Origin: Bacillota bacterium
GTDB lineage: Bacteria > Bacillota > Bacilli > Alicyclobacillales > SLC66
Direction of reading: 5' to 3'
Assembly: GCA_021821225.1 (NCBI GenBank)
Contig: JAKACR010000194.1
Coordinates: 1-5,676, forward strand
DNA: 5,676 bases
Part shown: one piece after another, positions 1 to 5,377 of the stretch
Layout: every line of letters begins with the position of its first letter
Numbering within the stretch: the stretch's first letter is position 1
The notes under the pieces: generated by a model
Databases searched by the model: none
Told to the model about the DNA's origin: nothing
Seen by the model: only the letters and a program-made list of their open reading frames with translations
Translations under genes and position numbers: made by a program

Positions 1-157
1 ATTCGACGCACCGCGACCACCCCTGTTCTCGACTAAAAATCAAGCTGTTCTGAACCCAGCACACCAACCCTCGCCACCCTGCGGCTGTTTCTGCTGCGCT
101 TCGAGTCCGGAGCCACCCGATATCCGGCCAATCGACCGAGTTCGTATAGCGTCCCAT
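1..157 (-). CDS. Hypothetical open frame, runs off left edge
   Basis: A minus-strand ATG at 157-155 opens a frame with no stop for 52 codons, up to the window edge. The visible peptide begins MGRYTNSVDWPDIG and is then rich in Trp, Arg and Ser with no domain I recognise. A GGGGG run about eight bases upstream is only a poor ribosome binding site. The first residues come from the copy of the 34-base direct repeat at 117-150. The minus-strand promoter match near 379-407 points this way, about 215 bases upstream. The odd composition and short visible length make a chance frame in GC-rich DNA more likely than a real gene. It is listed because it cannot be closed inside the window. Confidence 0.2.
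   Translation of the reverse strand, partial: MGRYTNSVDWPDIGWLRTRSAAETAAGWRGLVCWVQNSLIFSREQGWSRCVE
117..150. repeat. 34-base direct repeat, copy 1
   Basis: This copy begins CCGATATCCGGCCAAT and ends TTCG-T-ATAGC. It matches the copy at 193-226 at 30 of 34 positions in the same orientation, with a 76-base period. Flanking bases do not match, so the repeat has defined ends. Read on the minus strand, one frame gives YTNSVDWPDIG. The family is unknown to me. Confidence 0.8.
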
Positions 158-192
158 ACGTGTCGCCCCCAGGCGCCGGCTAAATCCGTCTC

Positions 193-226
193 CCGATATC
201 CGGCCAATCTACCGGATTCGAATAGC
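193..226. repeat. 34-base direct repeat, copy 2
   Basis: Second copy of the same element. It differs from copy 1 at four positions, two of them adjacent. It contains the 8-base palindrome ATTCGAAT. On the minus strand the equivalent frame reads YSNPVDWPDIG and meets a TAG stop three codons later (182-180). The 76-base period is not a multiple of three, so the two copies cannot belong to one continuous reading frame. Confidence 0.8.
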
Positions 227-329
227 AGCGCGGCGCTCCAGCACGAGAAGCGCCTGCCACACGCCGGATGGACAGCCGGGATTCGTCGATTCGTCGTCGG
301 ACCGCGACTGGCGAACCGATCGCACAGGT

Positions 330-397
330 CTAGAGGACATGTGATAAAGTCTACTGGATTTCGCCTGTCGGAATTTGGTTTATCACATTTCCCCTAG
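330..397. repeat. Imperfect inverted repeat, 19-base arms
   Basis: The left arm (330-348) and the reverse complement of the right arm (379-397) agree at 17 of 19 positions. The innermost ten pairs, ATGTGATAAA with TTTATCACAT, are perfect. The spacer is 30 bases. The arms are AT-rich in a GC-rich setting and no T-run follows, so this is not a typical terminator. It could be a pair of regulator half-sites, the ends of a tiny non-autonomous element, or a cruciform-forming site. The right arm overlaps a promoter match on the minus strand. Confidence 0.75.
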
Positions 398-407
398 CGC
401 ATGTCAA
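379..407 (-). promoter_or_regulatory. Candidate sigma-A-type promoter, leftward
   Basis: On the minus strand a perfect -35 box TTGACA (407-402) is followed after 17 bases by GATAAA (384-379), a 4/6 match to TATAAT. It is preceded by TGT, so it also carries the TG of an extended -10. Transcription would start near 372 and run left into the gene-poor region. No convincing gene lies downstream inside the window, so the product may be a small RNA or a gene beyond the left edge. The -10 lies within the right arm of the inverted repeat, so a protein bound there would block this promoter. All of this is by consensus match only. Confidence 0.45.
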
Positions 408-514
408 TTGCCCGGGAAATTTGTCGAGCTTTCGGCGCCCGGATTTCTCACGTCGTCATCGAACGACAGATTCTGCAACTCTTTTCTTGCCAAAGCCTTC
501 GGGGACATGCGCTA
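395..514. repeat. 11-base inverted repeat pair (395-405 / 504-514)
   Basis: TAGCGCATGTC at 395-405 is exactly the reverse complement of GACATGCGCTA at 504-514. Weaker similarity continues outward, about 16 of 20 positions overall. The copy at 504-514 belongs to the wider set of GGACATG-type motifs in this window. The 98-base spacer contains no gene. Confidence 0.55.
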
Positions 515-543
515 AGACAAATTCGATGAATTGACGGCGGGTT

Positions 544-2130
544 TTATCGCGTATCCCCATGCCGGACGCGGCGCAAATGCCGGAAAGCGTCTGCCAACGA
601 ATCGGCCACATCGCCCGCCAACAGAGACTCCTCGGACTGGCGGGCGCGACACGCGAGATCGGCCGCCAATCCGTGAAGATAGACACCCAGGCGTGCTGCA
701 CTGCTCGCCGTTTTGCCTCCTGCCAGCAGTCCCGCGATGACGCCAGCCAGAACATCCCCCGCACCGCCCGTGGCCAATCCGCTGTTGCCCGTGGGATTCA
801 CGCTCACAGCGCCATCGGGATCCGCAATCACCGTTCCTGCGCCTTTCAACACCACATGCACGCTCACGCGCCCTGCGTACTCTCTGGCCATCCGCACGCG
901 ATCCGCCTGAACCTGCGCAACGGGTGCGCCCGTCAGGCGCGCGAATTCCTTCGGATGCGGCGTGATGACCGTGGGGCCGCCGCGGTTCGCAAGCCACGAG
1001 TCTCCTCTGTCCGGCAGTGTCGCGAGAGCGTTCAGCCAATCCGCATCAAACACCAGCGGCGCCTGGACCCGGCCGAGCGATTCCAGAGCGGCGGCATGCC
1101 AGTCAATGCGGCCAATAGCCTTGGCCACGCTGTCGCCCAGCCCTGGACCGCATACGCCCGCCGCACAACCTGACAAAAAGTGAGCTGCTTCCACAATCCC
1201 ATCCACCGACCATTCATCCGCGACCGCTCGACGGATGACGACAGCCTCCGCCCGACCGGCGTTCTCGGCGGACGACACCCCGGCCGGAGCCAGATAGCGG
1301 ACGAGTCCCGCACCCGCGCGGTAAGCGCCGAGAACAGCCAGCCGGGCCGCGCCGTACATGCCGTCGCTGCCGGCGATCACGCCGACCTGCCCAAACGTTC
1401 CTTTATGGCTTTGCGCGGGTCGGACGGACAGCAGTTCTGCCATGGCGGAGGCGGTGAGCAGTGTGCACGCCGCTCCACAGCGCACGGCCAACCCATCGGT
1501 CATCGACAGCGAATGTACGCGAATCTCGCCCGCAAGGCCACGCCCGGGGTATTGATGGAGACCGACTTTGGCAAAGCCGAGCGTCACCGTCATGTCGGCG
1601 TGGACAGCCGCCTCATCGCACGCTCCGCTATCCGCATCCACGCCTGTGGGAAGATCGATTGCCAGCACCGGCCGGCCCGCGCGTCTGATCGCATTGGCAT
1701 ATACCGCGATATCATCCGCCAGGGGCAGGCGCACCCCGTTGCCCACGATCGCATCGATGATGATCGCCGCGTCTTCCAGGCGATCGTCGTCGACGGCCAG
1801 TCTACCGCCCAGATTGCGGTAGGCGGTCAATTGTACCCTGCACAACTCGGACAGCGCTTCTTCTCCCGCGACCAGCCAGACGCAGACTTGCCGCCCGCGC
1901 GACAACAGCCAGCGGGCCGCCGCCACTCCGTCGGCTCCGTTGTGGCCTTTCCCGGCCACCACATGGATGACGCCCGGGCGCGCGTTTTGCGCCACTCGGT
2001 CAATCAGCTCCTCCGCCGCGTCTGCTACAGCCAGACCGGCTGTTTCCATGAGTGCCGCCGCACTCACCCCGACCTTGTCGATCATCTCCCGGTCAATGGC
2101 TTTCATTTCTTTTCCGGTGACCAAAATCAC
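544..2130 (-). CDS. nnr: Bifunctional NAD(P)H-hydrate epimerase/dehydratase
   Basis: This enzyme repairs NADHX and NADPHX, the hydrated damage forms of the reduced cofactors, in the cytoplasm. The N-terminal half (about 1-215) is the NnrE/YjeF_N epimerase that interconverts the R and S forms. Its signs are VTGKEMKAID at the start, the glycine-rich loop GKGHNGADG (60-68), DAIVGNG (about 126-132) and LPTGVDADSG (about 160-169). The C-terminal half (about 220-528) is the NnrD ADP-dependent dehydratase of the ribokinase-like fold. It shows KGTFGQVGVIAGS (243-255), DADWLNAL (362-369), TPHPKEFARLTG (390-401) and GGAGD (455-459), which carries the expected catalytic Asp. The 528-residue length fits the usual bacterial fusion. 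I chose the GTG at 2130-2128 because GGGGTGAG lies four bases upstream of it. A GTG nine bases earlier (2139) is possible but lacks a spaced binding site. The usual NNGGDG loop reads HNGADG here. Confidence 0.95.
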   Translation of the reverse strand: MILVTGKEMKAIDREMIDKVGVSAAALMETAGLAVADAAEELIDRVAQNARPGVIHVVAGKGHNGADGVAAARWLLSRGRQVCVWLVAGEEALSELCRVQLTAYRNLGGRLAVDDDRLEDAAIIIDAIVGNGVRLPLADDIAVYANAIRRAGRPVLAIDLPTGVDADSGACDEAAVHADMTVTLGFAKVGLHQYPGRGLAGEIRVHSLSMTDGLAVRCGAACTLLTASAMAELLSVRPAQSHKGTFGQVGVIAGSDGMYGAARLAVLGAYRAGAGLVRYLAPAGVSSAENAGRAEAVVIRRAVADEWSVDGIVEAAHFLSGCAAGVCGPGLGDSVAKAIGRIDWHAAALESLGRVQAPLVFDADWLNALATLPDRGDSWLANRGGPTVITPHPKEFARLTGAPVAQVQADRVRMAREYAGRVSVHVVLKGAGTVIADPDGAVSVNPTGNSGLATGGAGDVLAGVIAGLLAGGKTASSAARLGVYLHGLAADLACRARQSEESLLAGDVADSLADAFRHLRRVRHGDTR

Positions 2131-2134
2131 TGGG

Positions 2135-2157
2135 CTCACCCCGGTTTTCTAAATATA
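2135..2157 (-). promoter_or_regulatory. nnr ribosome binding site and -10-like box
   Basis: GGGGTGAG (2142-2135) is a strong Shine-Dalgarno match that decides the GTG start at 2130. Just upstream, TATATT (2157-2152) matches the -10 consensus at 5 of 6 positions within a short AT-rich patch. No good -35 box lies 16-18 bases before it, and the leader would be very short, so the promoter part is uncertain. The binding site is much better supported. Confidence 0.45.
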
Positions 2158-2248
2158 TTCGGTGCAATGTACAAGTAGTACCCGTCCTGTGACACTGTCC
2201 CCATCATGCCGCCGCACGCTCGCGATTGCAACGGGTGCGCTGGGATGC

Positions 2249-2284
2249 GAAGGCGGCGGTCCCCGAACGGGAACCGCCGCCTTC
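2249..2284 (-). terminator. GC-rich hairpin after the LCP gene
   Basis: Two 17-base arms (2249-2265 and 2268-2284) pair at 16 of 17 positions, with one G-U wobble on one strand. The stem contains GGCGGCGG and closes on a small GAAC loop. It begins 45 bases past the LCP stop, before the nnr gene. It is long enough for a terminator, but on the minus strand it is followed by GCATCCC and not a U-run. It may therefore work as an atypical terminator or protect the 3' end of the message. Confidence 0.55.
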
Positions 2285-2329
2285 TTGTCTATCTCCTGCC
2301 GGTCATCGTCTTTTGCCAACCGCGAAAGT

Positions 2330-3634
2330 CTACGGCGCGTAGACCACGACGGCATTCGTGTTGCTTCCCGGTTGCACGATTGAATTGCCCGTCGCCAGCG
2401 TCCTGCCCACCTGCAATCCCCACGCCATGTCACCCGGCGGATAGTCGATCTGCACCGGATACGTGCTGCCGCCGCCTTCCGCCGTAACCTGGTAGCCCGC
2501 CGCCTGCAATTTTTGCACATAAGCCGACGAACCGTACACATCCACCGGGATCTGACTCGGCGGAGGCAGCGTGATGCCCGTCCACGCTCCTTTGGAACCG
2601 TACGGTTTCAACACCTGCGAGATGTGCGCGGGATCGATGATGTCGTAATACGCGCCCGTGATGAAATTCTGCTGGTTAAAGCCGGGCGCCGGAGCGCTGG
2701 CCAACTGCATCGAGTCTCCGACATTGCCGAGGTCGATGTGGGCCACCGTGCAGCCGTGCGCCACTTCCGCGACGTGCAGCAGATCGGCGTAGCTCATGTT
2801 GGTCGCCACATCTTTCAGCCAAGTCCCGATCAACGGACCGATGTGCGCCAGGTCATTCGCCTTATTCAGCAACTTCTGCTTCAGCGCCATCAGCACCTGC
2901 GCCTGCGCGTCGCTGCGCTGGAAGTCGTTGGTCGCGACCGAGCTCGCGGTGTTCTGCCGCACGCGGATGTACGCCAAGGCATTGGCGCCGTTTAGCGTCT
3001 GCCAGCCTGGGTAGAGGTTGGCGCCGCTGTGCAATGGATCATAGATTCGCCCCGGCACGTTCACGCGCACTCCGCCGACCGCGTTGACCGCGTCGATGAA
3101 GCCCTGAAAATCAGTCGTGATCCACCACCGGATGGGCATGCCCGTGAACTTCTCCACGGCCTGGACCGTCAGTTGCGCCGCCTGGTTCGGTTGCATCTGG
3201 GCGCCAATAAAGAAGAACGACTTGATCTTCGGAATCGGATCGTTGTACTGCGGCATCGCGAACAACATGTCGCGCGGCACGGAAATCAGCTCGACATGGT
3301 GCGTCTGCGGATCGATGTGCGCGATCATCATGATGTCCGCCTGGCCGCCGCCCGTTCCTAGATCGAGCGGACCCGCCGGATTGCGCGCGTTGTTCCCGAT
3401 CAGCAGGATGTTCACCGGTTTGTTGATGCCCTGAAATAATGAAGATAACCCGCCAAACGGATTCCCGCCCGGCGTGTATGGCTCGTTGGTGAAGGCGAAC
3501 GCGGCGGCCACGAGCACCCCGAGCGTGACAGCCCCGATGGCCGCAAGAATGAGCCGCCTGCGCGCCCGCTTCTTGCGGTTCACCTTCTTCGGCATTCCCG
3601 ATTTGCTCTTGTTTCCTGGTGGATTCTGGCTCAT
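2330..3634 (-). CDS. LytR-CpsA-Psr (LCP) family wall-polymer ligase
   Basis: LCP proteins move lipid-linked glycopolymers such as teichoic acids onto peptidoglycan outside the membrane. This 434-residue protein has a very basic N-terminal cytoplasmic stretch (about 9-27), one membrane segment (about 28-48) and an extracellular LCP core (about 74-256). Core signs are NILLIG (75-80), SVPRD (118-122), TTDFQGFIDAVNAVGGVRVNVP (173-194), LNGANALAYIRVR (214-226) and DFQRSDAQAQVLMAL (237-251). The C-terminal part (about 345-434) resembles a LytR_C domain. Several normally conserved ligand residues differ. The usual GSD/GTD-x-R reads GNNAR (80-84), RSD reads QAD (98-100), and the RxxRQ helix motif reads RSDAQ (240-244). 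Arg121, Arg224, Arg226 and Asp100 remain. I chose the ATG at 3634 because TGAGGT lies five bases upstream. A GTG at 3646 would add four residues but overlaps that site. The polymer attached cannot be told from sequence. Confidence 0.88.
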   Translation of the reverse strand: MSQNPPGNKSKSGMPKKVNRKKRARRRLILAAIGAVTLGVLVAAAFAFTNEPYTPGGNPFGGLSSLFQGINKPVNILLIGNNARNPAGPLDLGTGGGQADIMMIAHIDPQTHHVELISVPRDMLFAMPQYNDPIPKIKSFFFIGAQMQPNQAAQLTVQAVEKFTGMPIRWWITTDFQGFIDAVNAVGGVRVNVPGRIYDPLHSGANLYPGWQTLNGANALAYIRVRQNTASSVATNDFQRSDAQAQVLMALKQKLLNKANDLAHIGPLIGTWLKDVATNMSYADLLHVAEVAHGCTVAHIDLGNVGDSMQLASAPAPGFNQQNFITGAYYDIIDPAHISQVLKPYGSKGAWTGITLPPPSQIPVDVYGSSAYVQKLQAAGYQVTAEGGGSTYPVQIDYPPGDMAWGLQVGRTLATGNSIVQPGSNTNAVVVYAP

Positions 3635-3649
3635 AACATACCTCACAGT

Positions 3650-3663
3650 CCGAAAAAATTCGG
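3650..3663 (-). promoter_or_regulatory. Inverted repeat at the LCP start of transcription
   Basis: CCGAA (3650-3654), four A bases and TTCGG (3659-3663) form a perfect five-pair inverted repeat on the plus strand. It abuts the proximal -10-like box of the LCP gene, where transcription would begin. It could be an operator half or a 5' hairpin on the message. The arms are short, so chance is possible. Confidence 0.3.
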
Positions 3664-3678
3664 TTTATCCCATGTCCC
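3657..3678 (-). promoter_or_regulatory. Proximal promoter-like motif of the LCP gene
   Basis: On the minus strand GGACATGGGATAAA (3677-3664) carries GATAAA preceded by TGG, an extended -10 arrangement. The predicted start near 3657 leaves a leader of about 22 bases before the LCP ATG, with a good ribosome binding site inside it. The nearest -35-like box, TTGACC, is 22 bases upstream, too far for normal spacing. Over 22 bases (3678-3657) the sequence matches 393-372 at 19 positions, so it belongs to the motif family of the left intergenic region. Confidence 0.4.
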
Positions 3679-3781
3679 ATTGCACTGCGTGGGTCAACCC
3701 TGCCCCCTTTTGAACAGGCTCTGTCAGAGAGGGTCCGAAAATGGCCGGAAACTCGGCGGGCTGCAATACCGTCAGAAACTC

Positions 3782-3813
3782 CCGAACATGTGCACTGTTT
3801 TACAGTTCTTCGG
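3782..3813 (-). other. Possible leader hairpin upstream of the LCP gene
   Basis: CCGAA (3782-3786) pairs with TTCGG (3809-3813). Nested inside, CTGT (3795-3798) pairs with ACAG (3802-3805) around a three-base loop. If transcription begins at the distal promoter near 3850, this would be a structured part of a leader of about 215 bases. It does not match any riboswitch class I can recognise, and the stems are short. Confidence 0.25.
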
Positions 3814-3856
3814 CAAACAGAGTGGGATCCGGAAAGCAGGCAACCCTCTGGGCGCG

Positions 3857-3886
3857 ATTATGTCACATGGCAGGGCGATGCGTAAA
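3857..3886 (-). promoter_or_regulatory. Distal promoter candidate for the LCP gene
   Basis: On the minus strand TTTACG (3886-3881) is followed after 18 bases by CATAAT (3862-3857), a 5/6 match to the -10 consensus. A TGA just before it supplies the extended -10 TG. A perfect TTGACA also lies at 3893-3888, but 25 bases from CATAAT, which is too far. The site is about 36 bases past the queC stop, suitable for separating the LCP gene from the queuosine operon. A weak hairpin (3900-3910) followed by ATTGTTTT may end the queuosine transcript. Confidence 0.4.
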
Positions 3887-3921
3887 GTGTCAAAACAATT
3901 CTGCCACAGATGAGACAGACC

Positions 3922-4626
3922 TTAATGACCCGGCATCCTCCCCGCTGCGTATGGCAGTGGGTCCGTAAGACCCGCCGCCGCGAATCCCTCCAGCCGCAGA
4001 CGGCAACTGTCGCAGACGCCGCAGGCCACTTCTCCGCCCTGGTAGCACGAGGTCGTCAACTCATAAGGAACGCCCAGTTCCGCGCCCAATTGGATGATCT
4101 CGCGCTTGCCCAAGTACTGTAACGGCGTCTCGATCCGCAGCGCCGCGCCCTCAATACCGGCGCGCGTGGCGAGCGCGACGGTGTTTGCGAACGCCGCGAC
4201 AAACTCCGGTCGGCAATCCGGATAACCGCTGTAATCCAGCGCATTCACGCCGATGTACAGCGCATCCGCCCCGACGACCTCCGCATACGCCGCCGCGATC
4301 GACAAGAAGATCAAGTTGCGGCCGGGCACGTACGTGACGGGAATCTCTCCTTTCGCCACGCCCGTCGTCGGCACCTCGACGCGATCGTCCGTCAGCGCGC
4401 TGCCGCCGATTTCGCGAAGGAATGGAAGCGGCGCGACGCGGTGCTCCACAACTCCGTAATGGCGCGCCAATTGCCGCGCGGACTGGATCTCCCGGCGGTG
4501 TCGCTGCCCATAGTCGAACGTCAAAGCGTAGACATCGTCTCCGCGCCTTTTGGCCACCGCAAGGCAGGTGACGCTGTCCAGACCGCCGCTCAAGATCACG
4601 ACATCCCGTCCGGCCCGCTTCATCAT
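3922..4626 (-). CDS. queC: 7-cyano-7-deazaguanine (preQ0) synthase
   Basis: QueC converts 7-carboxy-7-deazaguanine, ammonia and ATP into preQ0, the step after QueE in queuosine synthesis. It acts in the cytoplasm. The 234-residue protein shows the ATP pyrophosphatase P-loop SGGLDS (13-18), FDYGQRH (37-43), YVPGRN (99-104), the substrate-region motif [12 protein letters not shown] (131-142) and [13 protein letters not shown] (166-178). Four zinc-binding cysteines lie at 194, 202, 205 and 208 in the pattern C-x7-CGxC-x2-C. Length and motif set are complete for the family. The start at 4626 follows GGAGG by five bases. A second in-frame ATG comes directly after (4623) and would have spacing of eight, so either could be used. 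It follows queE after 52 bases on the same strand and is probably co-transcribed. Confidence 0.97.
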   Translation of the reverse strand: MMKRAGRDVVILSGGLDSVTCLAVAKRRGDDVYALTFDYGQRHRREIQSARQLARHYGVVEHRVAPLPFLREIGGSALTDDRVEVPTTGVAKGEIPVTYVPGRNLIFLSIAAAYAEVVGADALYIGVNALDYSGYPDCRPEFVAAFANTVALATRAGIEGAALRIETPLQYLGKREIIQLGAELGVPYELTTSCYQGGEVACGVCDSCRLRLEGFAAAGLTDPLPYAAGRMPGH

Positions 4627-4678
4627 ACTTTCCTCCAGTACCGCGAGACAGCACTCCCACGCACGCTTGCGCGCACCT

Positions 4679-5377
4679 TCAGACGCCGCGCTGCTCCGGA
4701 TGCCAGATCACCTTGTGAATCTGGAGATTCAGCCGGACGTCGCGCAGGCCGGCCGCAAGAATCCACATCACCAGTTCCCGCGGCTCCATCCGGCCAAAGA
4801 CCGGACTGAACAGGATCACGCCGCCCGGCCTGTGCACGCGCAGCACCTCAATGGCTGCGGCAAAATCGTCCCTGTCCGCGATGACAAACTTCAGTTCGTC
4901 CGACGGCCGCAACATGCGCAGATTCGGCAGATGCATACGGGTCGACTCCCCGGACGCCGGCAGCTTGTAATCGACAATATAACGCACCTTGTCCGAACCG
5001 ACCCCCGCGAAAAACGATTCGAGAGAGACGGCGCCGCTCGTCTCGACATGAATGTCGACAAGCTGTTCCATGGCGGCGAGCGCGTTCAACAGCGCGCTGG
5101 AACGTTCACCGAACATGAGCGGCTCGCCGCCGGTCAGACAAACCCGCGCGGACGCAAAATCCGCCACGCGGGCGCAGATGTCCGCGATCGACAGCCGCAT
5201 CTGCGGTTCATGCGGCGCGTAGCTGTAGGGCGTATCACACCAGACGCAGCGCAGCGGGCAACCGAACAGGCGGATGAACACGGTGGGGTACCCGGCGGCC
5301 GTCCCCTCACCTTCCACCGTCTCAAAGATCTCGACCAGCGGCAGAACCAGCGACTGCGGCGCGGCGTCCCCGCTCAT
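4679..5377 (-). CDS. queE: 7-carboxy-7-deazaguanine synthase (radical SAM)
   Basis: QueE rearranges 6-carboxy-5,6,7,8-tetrahydropterin into 7-carboxy-7-deazaguanine, using S-adenosylmethionine and a 4Fe-4S cluster. The 232-residue protein has [20 protein letters not shown] (16-35), the cluster motif C-x3-C-x2-C (Cys40, Cys44, Cys47) followed by DT, the SAM-contacting TGGEP (82-86) and HVETSG (110-115). It ends with the family-typical LQIHKVIW near the C terminus. The frame is open further upstream, but the ATG at 5377 is preferred. It follows GGAG by eight bases and overlaps the queD stop by four bases (ATGA, 5377-5374), and the residues before it are unlike the family. The overlap implies translational coupling to queD. 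Confidence 0.96.
   Translation of the reverse strand: MSGDAAPQSLVLPLVEIFETVEGEGTAAGYPTVFIRLFGCPLRCVWCDTPYSYAPHEPQMRLSIADICARVADFASARVCLTGGEPLMFGERSSALLNALAAMEQLVDIHVETSGAVSLESFFAGVGSDKVRYIVDYKLPASGESTRMHLPNLRMLRPSDELKFVIADRDDFAAAIEVLRVHRPGGVILFSPVFGRMEPRELVMWILAAGLRDVRLNLQIHKVIWHPEQRGV

Larger units (their letters stand above)
1..543. other. Gene-poor intergenic region with repeats
   Basis: No confident protein gene or RNA gene lies here. The stretch is downstream of the minus-strand nnr gene. It holds a 34-base direct repeat pair, a large inverted repeat, a candidate leftward promoter and a weak open frame at the left edge. A small tandem duplication of ATTCGTCG occupies 281-288 and 289-296. 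An AT-rich inverted repeat (AATTC-GAT-GAATT, 520-532) sits 12 bases past the nnr stop. Read on the minus strand it is followed by a short T-rich stretch, so it could be a weak terminator for nnr, although the stem is only five A/T-rich pairs. The density of repeats suggests accessory or regulatory DNA rather than a decayed gene. I saw no recognisable protein remnants in any frame. Confidence 0.7.

Noticed and set aside
92..120. Possible tRNA 3' half because of TTCGAGTCC
   Set aside because: The bases either side do not pair as a T-stem and no matching acceptor, anticodon or D arm can be built on either strand.
209..340. Minus-strand frame of 43 codons starting at the ATG in the left arm of the inverted repeat
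   Set aside because: There is no ribosome binding site, the start lies inside the repeat arm and the product is Arg/Ser-rich without a motif.
456..764. Minus-strand frame of 102 codons overlapping the end of nnr and extending past its stop
   Set aside because: Two thirds of it is an alternative frame of nnr. The remaining tail has no recognisable similarity, and no ribosome binding site supports the start.
1180..2178. Long open frame of 332 codons on the plus strand opposite nnr
   Set aside because: It is antiparallel to a gene with clear family motifs. Its translation is Arg/His-rich with no recognisable domain, typical of the shadow frame in GC-rich coding DNA.
3782..3850. Known riboswitch (preQ1, c-di-GMP or c-di-AMP) before the LCP gene
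   Set aside because: I could not find the conserved core sequences of any of these classes. Only short unspecific hairpins are visible.
3680..3968. Short plus-strand frames of 75-77 codons in the gap between queC and the LCP gene
   Set aside because: They overlap each other in different frames, have no good ribosome binding site and show no domain. Promoter and leader signals on the other strand explain the stretch better.
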